33,755 nt of DNA. Origin: Fidelibacterota bacterium. Lineage in GTDB: Bacteria; Fidelibacterota; UBA2242. The notes under the pieces are model-generated. The model ran no database searches. It saw only the letters and a program-made list of their open reading frames with translations, and was not told the origin of the DNA. Location of the stretch: positions 1-33,755 of the forward strand of contig JAGNGI010000017.1 of the NCBI GenBank assembly GCA_018002295.1. The letters are read 5' to 3'. A program made the position numbers and the translations under genes. Below, piece by piece: positions 9,729-18,056 of the stretch (position 1 is the stretch's first letter; each line of letters begins with the position of its first letter).

Positions 9729-10862
9729 TTGAGTTTTAAGTTGATCTCATTTTGGAATTTATTATTTTTTTCAACTTCCCTTTTTGCGCAGGTAAATCCA
9801 AATAATAGTACCTCATACAAAGGCGCTGCTACACGAAGTTTTTGTTATACCAACCCGATAACGAGAGATACTGCTATAGCTATGCGGGATCATTGCATTA
9901 TTAAGGTAGGCAGTAAATGGTATTGTACCGGAACCTCGATGCCATTTTGGACTGGACCAAATCCTGGTGTAAGATTATTGGTATCAGATGATCTTGTAAA
10001 TTGGAGACACCATTCGTGGCTTATTGATGCTAGTAAACTGCCCCCAGAATGTCCTTATAACGGACGATTCTGGGCGCCCGAGATTCACTACATTCAAAAT
10101 AAATACTGGCTAATGGTGAACAGCGGAAAAGTTACTGAAGATGATCCGAAGGGAATGAAAACCCATAGTATATGGTTGTTTTCATCTGACGAAGTTACAG
10201 GACCTTATAAACTCGTCAACGGTCCTTTAACACCTCGATATAATAACGATGCAACTTTATTCGAAGATAATGACGGGCAGACTTATCTTTACTGCAGTGG
10301 AGACGGACTTTTTCAGGCAAAAATAGATCTATCGACAGGTAAGCTTATTGGAAACATTCAGAAGTTTCTTGATAAAAGATCGCCTGGTAATCCAGATTGG
10401 GTGATCGGAGGCATCGAAGGTCCTTTCGTAGTAAAAAGGGATGGCATTTATTTTATGTTTTTTTCTTCATGGACTCGTGGGTATGAAGTTGGTTTGCTAA
10501 AATCGAAAAGTCCGCTCGGACCATGGGAACTAGCTTCGCGCGAACCGATCTTCGGCACTCGTAAAAAAGGTTATCGTTATGAACTTGCCCTTAGCGGCGG
10601 TTATTCAGATTTGAAATTCAATGACAGTGAAGATCCATATTGTGAAACTGGACATAATGCTTTATTTGAAGGACCGGATGGCAAATTGTGGAGTTCTTGT
10701 CATTACATTATGTACGATAAACGTCCTTATCCGTACTGTCCAACTCTCAAAGATTGGGAGCAAACCCCTCAATTAGGGATTGAACCTGTGTACTTTGTTC
10801 ATGGAATGTTTTATATCAATGGTCCTACATGGACTGAACAATGTATTGAGTATTCAAAATAG
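9729..10862 (+). CDS. GH43-like five-bladed propeller glycosidase, TTG start
   Basis: Secreted GH43-type exo-glycosidase; substrate unknown, probably arabinose or xylose side groups by context. The start is TTG at 9729, supported by AGGAGA at 9715-9720 (8-base spacing) and by the signal peptide that follows, ending SLFAQ. Candidate triad: D54 (MRDHCIIKVGSKWY), D174 (NNDATLFEDNDGQTYLY) and E230 (GGIEGPFVVKRDGIYFMFF). The base motif is R-D-H rather than the usual P-D-P, so this is a divergent branch. FWAPEIHYIQNKYWLMV is a typical propeller blade motif. The protein is a single catalytic domain of 377 residues with no accessory module. It ends 49 bases before the second GH51. Confidence 0.85.
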   Translation: MSFKLISFWNLLFFSTSLFAQVNPNNSTSYKGAATRSFCYTNPITRDTAIAMRDHCIIKVGSKWYCTGTSMPFWTGPNPGVRLLVSDDLVNWRHHSWLIDASKLPPECPYNGRFWAPEIHYIQNKYWLMVNSGKVTEDDPKGMKTHSIWLFSSDEVTGPYKLVNGPLTPRYNNDATLFEDNDGQTYLYCSGDGLFQAKIDLSTGKLIGNIQKFLDKRSPGNPDWVIGGIEGPFVVKRDGIYFMFFSSWTRGYEVGLLKSKSPLGPWELASREPIFGTRKKGYRYELALSGGYSDLKFNDSEDPYCETGHNALFEGPDGKLWSSCHYIMYDKRPYPYCPTLKDWEQTPQLGIEPVYFVHGMFYINGPTWTEQCIEYSK

Positions 10863-10911
10863 AGAATAAATATCTTTAATCAATAACTAATCACCATTAA
10901 GGAAATGTATC

Positions 10912-12450
10912 ATGAAAAAACTATTTTTTCTTTTATGCACACTTATTCCACTATCAACATTCGCTCAGACGGCAAAAATTAAAATTGATACTGATAGAAC
11001 AATAGGAGAAATCGATCCTAAAATCTATGGTGTCTTTATGGAACCAATTCAATTTAGTGGCAAGAGGATGGGATTACCAGACACTGCAAGCTTCAACACT
11101 ATGTATGGAAATTTATATGATCCAGCTTCACCTCTCGCAGATGAGAATGGATTCAGAAAAGATTATATCGAAGCAATGAGAGAGTTGAAAATCACCAATA
11201 TGCGTTGGCCTGGTGGAAATTACGTAATGGCATACAACTGGCAGGATGGCGTCGGACCTAAGAATCAGAGACCTTCTCGTATCAATCTTGCATGGAGTGG
11301 AATTGACAATAATCATGTAGGCACAGATGAGTGGATAGCTTTGAATAAATCCATTGGCAGTGAAAATGTAATATGCGTAAATCTCGGACTTGCCACAATA
11401 CAAGATGCTTGCTACTGGGTTGAATATTGTAATTTTCCAAAAGGAACCTACTACTCGAATTTGCGTGCAAAAAATGGACATTCCATACCTTACAATGTTA
11501 AAATATGGGATCTCGGAAACGAAGTTGATGGAGAGCCATGGGAATTAGGCCATAAAAATGCTGATGATTATGTAAAGATTGCAAGAGAAGCAGCAAAAGC
11601 AATGAGATCAGTTGATAAAAGTATCAAATTAGTCGCTTCTGGATCGTCTTATTACGAAAGTACAGGCAAATGGGTGGAATGGAATAGAAAAGTACTTGAA
11701 GGTCTCGGCGATATGGTAGATTATATTTCAATTCATCGCTACTGGGAAAATTCGCCAGATTATTATACCTATATGGGACAAAGTGCAGTAGATTTTGAAG
11801 AGAAAATATGCGTAACCGCTGCTACTATAGAAGCAGTGAGGACTATGAAAAATTATACAAATCCTGTTTATATCTCTTTTGATGAATGGGGTATAATGTC
11901 TAGAAATTTCCTGACAGTACTTCCAATAGCACAAAGCTTCAACTCTTTTATTCGCCATGCTGATATTGTTAAAATGACCAATTTTACTATGCTTACCTCA
12001 CTATTGAGTACGGATAAAGATAAAGGAAGCTATAAAACCCCCTTATTTTATACATTCAAATTGTTCTCGAACAATTGCTATGGCAATTCCATTGATACTT
12101 ATGTGCAGTGCGATACCTTTAATACTGAAAAGTATAAAGGCATCCCTTATCTCGATGTATCAACCGTGTACAATAATGAAACAAAAACTGTATTTATTAA
12201 TGTTGTGAACCGACACAAAGAAAAATCTATTGTAACTCAAATTAGAAGTATATCAGGCATTTTTACTGGGAAAGCTGAAGCTAGTGTATTAAACTGTGAG
12301 TCGCTCGATGCGCCTTTCACGTTCGATAAGCAAGAGCAATACAAACCAATAATAAAAGAAATCAAAGTGGAAGAGAATAATATTTCATATTCATTTCCGC
12401 CCCATTCATTTACACAAATCAAAGTCGCTGTAAAAAAAGTTGCAGAGTAG
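10912..12450 (+). CDS. GH51 alpha-L-arabinofuranosidase (short form, secreted)
   Basis: Retaining alpha-L-arabinofuranosidase for arabinose decorations. The short signal peptide ends STFAQ. The domain starts with IDPKIYGVFMEPI, then ITNMRWPGGNYVMAYNWQDGVGP, a hallmark of GH51. Acid/base is E204 in WDLGNEVDGEPW; nucleophile is E325 in SFDEWG. The C-terminal beta domain ends YSFPPHSFTQIKV. At 512 residues it matches the standard GH51 length and lacks the inserted binding domain of the 673-residue copy at 4137. AAGGA lies just upstream of the ATG. The two copies probably differ in preferred linkage or chain length, but that is inference. Confidence 0.95.
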   Translation: MKKLFFLLCTLIPLSTFAQTAKIKIDTDRTIGEIDPKIYGVFMEPIQFSGKRMGLPDTASFNTMYGNLYDPASPLADENGFRKDYIEAMRELKITNMRWPGGNYVMAYNWQDGVGPKNQRPSRINLAWSGIDNNHVGTDEWIALNKSIGSENVICVNLGLATIQDACYWVEYCNFPKGTYYSNLRAKNGHSIPYNVKIWDLGNEVDGEPWELGHKNADDYVKIAREAAKAMRSVDKSIKLVASGSSYYESTGKWVEWNRKVLEGLGDMVDYISIHRYWENSPDYYTYMGQSAVDFEEKICVTAATIEAVRTMKNYTNPVYISFDEWGIMSRNFLTVLPIAQSFNSFIRHADIVKMTNFTMLTSLLSTDKDKGSYKTPLFYTFKLFSNNCYGNSIDTYVQCDTFNTEKYKGIPYLDVSTVYNNETKTVFINVVNRHKEKSIVTQIRSISGIFTGKAEASVLNCESLDAPFTFDKQEQYKPIIKEIKVEENNISYSFPPHSFTQIKVAVKKVAE

Positions 12451-12485
12451 ATTCGATATAAAAACATAATAATAGGAGATAAACT

Positions 12486-13676
12486 ATGAAACAAATTTCA
12501 ATTTTTATTTTTTCTCTAATGATCTGTACCAATTGTTTCGGTCAGCAATACTCAAAAAGCTGGAAAGATCTGGATTATGGTGGTGATGAAAAGGTATATC
12601 ATAAAATGGATATTTATTTACCTCAAACTGAAAAACCAACTTATCCAGTTGTAGTTGTAATTTACGGTAGCGCATGGTTTAGTAATAACTTAAAAGAAAC
12701 AGTTCTTTCCTCTTTGGGCAAACCGCTTCTTGATGCAGGTTTTGCTATTGTAACGCCAAATCATCGTTCGAGTACGGATGCGAAATTCCCTGCACAAATA
12801 AATGATATTAAAGCTGTTATAAGATTTATAAGAGCTAATGCGGCAAAATATCAAATTGACACTTCGTTTATTGGCATTACGGGATTTTCATCTGGTGGAC
12901 ATCTGGCTTCTTTGGCTGGCACATCTGGAGGAGTTAAGCAATATACCATTGGCTCGGTAACTTTTGACATTGAAAGTAATGTAGGTCAGGACACTTCCTT
13001 TAGTAGTTCAGTCAATGCTGTTGTGGATTGGTTCGGACCTATTGATATATCGGTGATGGATTCTTGTAAAAGAAGTAAAGACATTAATTCTCCCGAAGCT
13101 ATTTTAATTGGTGGACCAATTGAGGAAAATCTCGATAAATGTGCACTTGCGAATCCTATCACCTACATTGACACAAACGATCCACCTTTTCTTATCCTTC
13201 ATGGTGATGCAGATCCATTAGTTCCTCTCTGCCAGAGTGAATTATTTTTTAATGCATTGCAAAAAGCTAATGTGCCAGGTCAATTTGTTATAGTGCCTGG
13301 TGGTCAGCATGGGCCAGGCTTATTTGATGAGAAATATTATAAAATGATGACGGATTTTTTCTTGAGGGAAGCTAATATAACTGCGGTCACTCATGAGGTT
13401 CATAATAGTCCACTAAACGTTTCAGTTTCTCAAAATTATCCCAATCCATTTAATCCAGTCACAGCTATAACATTTGTTTTGCCTGCAAAATTATTTGTAA
13501 CCCTAGTCATTTATGATTCTCTAGGTCGGGAAGTGTCGAAGCTTGTTTACGAAGAGTTACCCGCCGGAACATATACACGAGAATGGAACGCAGAAGGACT
13601 TTCGAGCGGAACTTATTTTGCTCGTTTGCAAGCCGGATCGTATATCGAAACGAAGAAGATTATTTTAGTGAAGTGA
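12486..13676 (+). CDS. Alpha/beta-hydrolase carbohydrate esterase with T9SS type A sorting domain
   Basis: Probable deacylase (acetyl- or feruloyl-type) acting on hemicellulose outside the cell. A signal peptide (ending NCFGQ) precedes an alpha/beta hydrolase of the BD-FAE/lipase-like type: HKMDIYLPQ, then nucleophile S135 in GFSSGGH, D243 in HGDADPLVP and H275 in GGQHGPG. From about residue 310 the protein carries NYPNPFNPVTAITF, LGREVSKLV and GLSSGTYFARL, the classical type IX sorting domain (FlgD-like beta-sandwich) used for outer-membrane export and surface anchoring. It is the only product in this island with that tail. AGGAG lies 10 bases before the ATG. Acyl specificity cannot be read from sequence. 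Confidence 0.9.
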   Translation: MKQISIFIFSLMICTNCFGQQYSKSWKDLDYGGDEKVYHKMDIYLPQTEKPTYPVVVVIYGSAWFSNNLKETVLSSLGKPLLDAGFAIVTPNHRSSTDAKFPAQINDIKAVIRFIRANAAKYQIDTSFIGITGFSSGGHLASLAGTSGGVKQYTIGSVTFDIESNVGQDTSFSSSVNAVVDWFGPIDISVMDSCKRSKDINSPEAILIGGPIEENLDKCALANPITYIDTNDPPFLILHGDADPLVPLCQSELFFNALQKANVPGQFVIVPGGQHGPGLFDEKYYKMMTDFFLREANITAVTHEVHNSPLNVSVSQNYPNPFNPVTAITFVLPAKLFVTLVIYDSLGREVSKLVYEELPAGTYTREWNAEGLSSGTYFARLQAGSYIETKKIILVK

Positions 13677-13713
13677 GGAACATTCAAATATATTTTTATG
13701 ATGAGGTAAAAAA

Positions 13714-14130
13714 ATTTACAAAAGAATAGTACCTTTAGTATTGCTTATTGTAATGACTTGTGCTTGTCTTGCACAGAACAATTATTTGTATAGGAATTCA
13801 AAACCAGCTTCAACAAATATTCCTGGAGCTGAATTTCCGAGAGTAGATATACAATTGAGAGCTATCTTTCGAGTCGATGCTCCAAATACTCAAAAAGTTC
13901 AGCTTGATCTCTTAAACGTATATGATATGGTAAAAGGAGAAGAAGGAGTCTGGACAGTGACAACTAAACCATTACCGCCGGGATTCCATTATTACTATTT
14001 AACGATGGATGGTTTTCGTTTTTCGGATCCTTCGAGCGAGTCATTTTTTGGTGTGGGGAAAAAGATGAGCAGAACTAAGATATTGGTACCCGACCAAAAT
14101 TTTTATTCCCCAATATTGAGCAATAACTAA
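13714..14130 (+). pseudogene. Truncated CE1-type feruloyl/acetyl esterase: N-terminal E-set domain only
   Basis: The encoded ~138 residues consist of a signal peptide (KRIVPLVLLIVMTCACLAQ) and a single beta-sandwich E-set domain: FPRVDIQLRAIFRV, YDMVKGEEGVWTVTT, PGFHYYYLTMDGF, DPSSESFFGVG. This domain normally sits in front of the catalytic domain of CE1 esterases. The frame stops right where that esterase domain should begin, and GH67 starts 15 bases later. GAGG at 13703-13706 is well spaced for a start at 13714, but that codon is ATT; the lysine/arginine n-region begins there, so ATG has probably mutated to ATT. TTG at 13741 is an alternative start but leaves a signal without basic residues. 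Likely a decayed gene; a functional stand-alone domain is possible. Confidence 0.65.
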
Positions 14131-14145
14131 CAAAAGGAATCTCAA

Positions 14146-16236
14146 ATGAAAAATATATCCTGCAAAATCGAAGTAACAATTGGCTTATTAATTCTATTGT
14201 TGGTCCCTTTTTCTCTCAATGCAGAAAATGGGCACGACCTCTGGTTACGCGGCAAAAGCATAGCTCAGATAAATGTAATTTGTTCCGAAAAATCACCGAC
14301 ACTTCAAATTGCAAAACAGGAATTGCAGCAGTGTTGGCAAGGAGAATCAAATGCTACAATATCACTCGTAATTAAAAATGATAAAGCTATTAAAGGCGAT
14401 GGCTTTAGAATTAGTGATAATAAAATTCAAGCCAAAACTGAGTTAGGAATTTTATATGGAGTTTATGAATTATTGCGTCGTCAGCAAACAGGTAGACCAA
14501 TATGTGAAGAAGTTTGCAATCCCTCATACGAACGACGGCTATTAAATCATTGGGACAATCTTGATGGTACTATTGAACGTGGTTATGCTGGGCATTCCAT
14601 ATTCTGGAGGAAAGGAAAAGATGCTTTTGAAGTCACTGAAACCGATAAGCAATTATGGCAGGAATATGCACGAGCCAATGCATCCATAGGAATAAACGGA
14701 ACTGTTCTTAATAACGTAAATGCTTCGCCCTCGGTTTTATCAACTGATTATCTTAAAAGAGTCAAAGCTATCGCCGATATTCTTCGACCGTATGGAATCA
14801 AGACATATCTTTCCGTCAATTTTGCTTCCCCGGCTGTACTTGGAAAATTAAAAACTTCAGATCCATTGGATCCCGAAGTTATAAAATGGTGGAAAGTCAA
14901 AGTTCAAGAAATTTATAGTCTGATCCCAGATTTTGGAGGTTTTTTGGTTAAAGCGAATAGTGAAGGTCAACCAGGACCACAAGATTTTGGTCGTACGCAT
15001 GCGGATGGAGCCAATATGATTGCCGATGCACTTCGTCCTTTTGGTGGCATTGTCATGTGGCGAGCCTTTGTGTATAATCCTTCAAGTGAAGATAGAGCGA
15101 AACAAGCGTATCTGGAATTTATGCCATTCGATGGCCGGTTTCGCGACAATGTTATTATTCAGGTAAAAAATGGACCGGTTGATTTTCAACCTCGAGAACC
15201 ATTCAGTCCACTTTTTGGTGGAATGAAAAAAACTTCTGTCATGCCAGAACTTCAAATCACTCAGGAGTATCTTGGGCAATCAGTTCATCTGGTATTTCTT
15301 GCAACCATGTGGGAGGAATTTTTACAAAGCGATACTTATCAAGAAGGCCAGAAAAGTACAGTAGCTCGTTGCACCGATGGAAGCATCTTTCCACAAAAAC
15401 ATACTGCAATCGCAGGAGTATCGAATATTGGATTAGATACAAATTGGTGTGGTCATCTTTTTGCACAGTCTAACTGGTACGCTTTTGGTCGTTTAGCATG
15501 GAACAATTACTTAACAAGTGAACAAATTGCCGATGAGTGGGTAAAACTGACTTTTGGGCAAAGTGCTGAGAAAAAGGATGAAGTTAGTTCAATAACGTTT
15601 GCCGATTGGAACATAAATTTTTTGCAACCTGTAAAACAAATGATGCTTAACAGTCGTGAAGCTGCTGTTAATTATATGATGCCACTGGGATTACATCATA
15701 TTTTTGCTGCAGATCATCATTATGGACCAGGTCCATGGTGGGCACCTGCAGGAGTACGGAAAGATTGGACGCCACCATATTACCATCAAGCCGATTCACT
15801 TGGCATTGGCTTCAATCGGACAGAAACAGGAAGCGATGCCGTAAGCCAGTACCACGAGCCACTCCAATCAATATTTTCCGATCCTAAAACCTGTCCTGAC
15901 ATTTATTTATTATGGTTTCATCATTTACCATGGAATTATATTATGAAAAGTGGGCGCACTCTATGGAATGAACTATGCTACCATTACGACGAAGGAGTGA
16001 ATCAGGTATGCGAATTTCAAAAAACGTGGGATAAAGTTCAACCTTACATAGATACAGAACGATTTATTCATGTTCAGAATAAACTTCGTGAACAGTGCGT
16101 AAACGCTCAGGTATGGAAAGATGCCTGCTTGCTTTATTTCCAGCAATTTAATGGACTGCCAATACCTTATGACATTGAACGTCCCATTCATAATCTAGAA
16201 GATTTGATAAAAAGTGATATGCAGAAGTATCCTTGA
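14146..16236 (+). CDS. aguA: GH67 alpha-glucuronidase
   Basis: Inverting alpha-1,2-glucuronidase removing (4-O-methyl-)glucuronic acid from the end of xylo-oligosaccharides. The signal peptide ends SLNAE. A small N-terminal alpha/beta domain leads into a large barrel with LLNHWDNLDGTIERGYAG. The likely general acid is E273 in KANSEGQPGP. The base pair is D346 (GPVDFQPREP) and E374 (QITQEYLG), whose 28-residue spacing matches the D364/E392 pair known in the Geobacillus enzyme. The helical C-terminal domain has HHLPWNYIMKSGRTLWNELCYHYDEGV. Length 696 is normal for the family. AAGGA lies ahead of the ATG. GH67 ties this island to glucuronoxylan, because the family acts on xylo-oligomers. Confidence 0.97.
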   Translation: MKNISCKIEVTIGLLILLLVPFSLNAENGHDLWLRGKSIAQINVICSEKSPTLQIAKQELQQCWQGESNATISLVIKNDKAIKGDGFRISDNKIQAKTELGILYGVYELLRRQQTGRPICEEVCNPSYERRLLNHWDNLDGTIERGYAGHSIFWRKGKDAFEVTETDKQLWQEYARANASIGINGTVLNNVNASPSVLSTDYLKRVKAIADILRPYGIKTYLSVNFASPAVLGKLKTSDPLDPEVIKWWKVKVQEIYSLIPDFGGFLVKANSEGQPGPQDFGRTHADGANMIADALRPFGGIVMWRAFVYNPSSEDRAKQAYLEFMPFDGRFRDNVIIQVKNGPVDFQPREPFSPLFGGMKKTSVMPELQITQEYLGQSVHLVFLATMWEEFLQSDTYQEGQKSTVARCTDGSIFPQKHTAIAGVSNIGLDTNWCGHLFAQSNWYAFGRLAWNNYLTSEQIADEWVKLTFGQSAEKKDEVSSITFADWNINFLQPVKQMMLNSREAAVNYMMPLGLHHIFAADHHYGPGPWWAPAGVRKDWTPPYYHQADSLGIGFNRTETGSDAVSQYHEPLQSIFSDPKTCPDIYLLWFHHLPWNYIMKSGRTLWNELCYHYDEGVNQVCEFQKTWDKVQPYIDTERFIHVQNKLREQCVNAQVWKDACLLYFQQFNGLPIPYDIERPIHNLEDLIKSDMQKYP

Positions 16237-16279
16237 ATCAGCAATAAGGATATTTTAAAACTCAACGGAAGAATTATTA

Positions 16280-17860
16280 ATGATAAAATCTAAAAATTTC
16301 ATCGCTTGTGCTTTTAGTTTATTGCTTGTAATAACGATATTATTGACGAATTTACAAGCCCAAAAGTGCCAAAAATATCACAGTGATAATGGGGATGGAA
16401 CTTTTACTAATCCAGTTATCCCGGCCGATTTTCCCGATCCTGATGTGATTAGAGTAGGCGATACCTATTATATGGTTACAACCACAATGTTTATTTTTCC
16501 GGGAGTAACCATTTTAAAATCAAAAGACCTTGTAAATTGGGAATATTGTTGCAATGCCGTTCCTCGTTTCGATTTCAGTCCTTGTTACAATCTTGATGGA
16601 TGTAACAGGTACGGTCATGGTCAATGGGCAACAAGTATGCGATATCATAATGGGACTTTCTACCTACTTTTTATTACTCTCGATGAAGGGGGATTCCTTT
16701 GTTCAGCAAAAAAAGCAGAAGGTCCGTGGGAAATAAAACAATTGCCGAAAGGATTTTATGACCCAGGATTATTTTTCGATGACGATGGAAGAATTTATGT
16801 AGCGTATGGCTATGGGAAAATTTATCTAACGGAGCTCGATCAAAATTTTGCGCCTATTAGCCAAGATTCTTTGATTTACACCGGAGACTTACGAAGTGGA
16901 CTTGAAGGTACTCATGTATATAAAATCAATGATTATTACTATTTGTATTGTACCTATGGCGGTGTTGATGGCATTCAAGTAACATTGCGTTCGCAGAATA
17001 TTTACGGACCTTACGAACAAAAGGTGGCAATTAGAGATACAATGCCCGGAGTAACGTATGGAGTTCATCAGGGAGCACTTATTCAAACCCAAGCTGGCGA
17101 ATGGTGGACTATGCTTTTTGTGGATAGCGGTCCCTTTGGCCGTTTTCCATCTTTACAGCCTGTAACCTGGGTTGATGGTTGGCCTATAGTTGGAGTTGAT
17201 GGGAAAGGCGTTGTTACCTATAGAAAACCTGATGTTGGCAAACAGCATCCGATAAAAGCATTGCCAACATCTGACGAATTCAAGGATAAAATATTAGGAA
17301 TGCAATGGGGTTGGAATCACAATCCAGACGACAGCAGGTGGTCACTGACGCAGAGGCCGGGTTATTTGAGATTAGTAACTGGCAAAGTGGTTGCTAGTTT
17401 GCCTGAAGCTCGGAATATGCTTACTCAACGTATATTTGCTTGCTATGATCAAACTATACCAACGATTGGCATCACTAAAATGGAAGTTGGAAAAATGAAA
17501 GATGGAGATGTTGCTGGACTGGCTGTCTTTCAGAAGCCCTATGCCTTCATTGCGGTCAAACAGGAAAATGGTATTAGGAAATTGATTATGGTAAACAACG
17601 GCGAAACTATTGCCGGAGCACCAATGAAAGGTGAGACAGTATTTTTACGCGCTATCGCATCAAATAGGACTAAAAAAGCATGCTTTGAATACAGTTATGA
17701 TAATATAGAATTTATCCAGCTTGGTAACGAATTATTAATGGAATTCAGTCTTAAGATATTTACTGGAAATAAGTTCGGACTTTTTAATTATGCAACCAAG
17801 GAATCTGGCGGATATGTTGATTTTGATTGGTTCAGAACCGCTATGGGATTGTCCAATTAA
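16280..17860 (+). CDS. GH43 beta-xylosidase/alpha-L-arabinofuranosidase, paralogue of the 2419 gene
   Basis: Exo-acting xylosidase or arabinofuranosidase with signal peptide (ending NLQAQ). The canonical GH43 triad is complete: D53 in FPDPDVIRVGDTYY, D161 in FYDPGLFFDDDGR and E209 in GLEGTHVYKINDYYYLY. The C-terminal concanavalin-like domain (NHNPDDSRWS, GYLRLVTG, GGYVDFDWFR) aligns motif by motif with the protein at 2419-4041, marking a duplication. GGAAG lies 9 bases before the ATG. It is the last gene of the island; 196 bases of non-coding sequence separate it from the convergent RNase G gene. Subfamily-12-like placement is by motif similarity only. Confidence 0.93.
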   Translation: MIKSKNFIACAFSLLLVITILLTNLQAQKCQKYHSDNGDGTFTNPVIPADFPDPDVIRVGDTYYMVTTTMFIFPGVTILKSKDLVNWEYCCNAVPRFDFSPCYNLDGCNRYGHGQWATSMRYHNGTFYLLFITLDEGGFLCSAKKAEGPWEIKQLPKGFYDPGLFFDDDGRIYVAYGYGKIYLTELDQNFAPISQDSLIYTGDLRSGLEGTHVYKINDYYYLYCTYGGVDGIQVTLRSQNIYGPYEQKVAIRDTMPGVTYGVHQGALIQTQAGEWWTMLFVDSGPFGRFPSLQPVTWVDGWPIVGVDGKGVVTYRKPDVGKQHPIKALPTSDEFKDKILGMQWGWNHNPDDSRWSLTQRPGYLRLVTGKVVASLPEARNMLTQRIFACYDQTIPTIGITKMEVGKMKDGDVAGLAVFQKPYAFIAVKQENGIRKLIMVNNGETIAGAPMKGETVFLRAIASNRTKKACFEYSYDNIEFIQLGNELLMEFSLKIFTGNKFGLFNYATKESGGYVDFDWFRTAMGLSN

Positions 17861-18021
17861 TCGTAAGGCAAGTCATTTGTTGCCGGGCTGAATCCCGAGC
17901 ACTTATATTTTCTCAACATTAACCTCGTCTTAGCTTGGAGTTTATTGCCTGCCTGTACTATTCTGCTCTGCGGGCGCAAGCAAGTCGCCAATATCCCTTG
18001 TAATGACATAACATTATCTAA

Positions 18022-18039
18022 GCGATTACGGGTAATCGC
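18022..18039. other. Perfect inverted repeat between convergent genes
   Basis: GCGATTAC and GTAATCGC flank a two-base centre. It sits 18 bases beyond the RNase G stop codon, in the gap between the convergent GH43 and RNase G genes. No clear U-run follows on the minus strand; on the plus strand a T-rich tract follows some 12 bases later. It may be a weak transcription end or an RNA-stabilising hairpin. The rest of the 17,861-18,056 gap contains only a second weak hairpin (17,867-17,884). Confidence 0.4.
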
Positions 18040-18056
18040 GAATTGTGGTTATTTTT

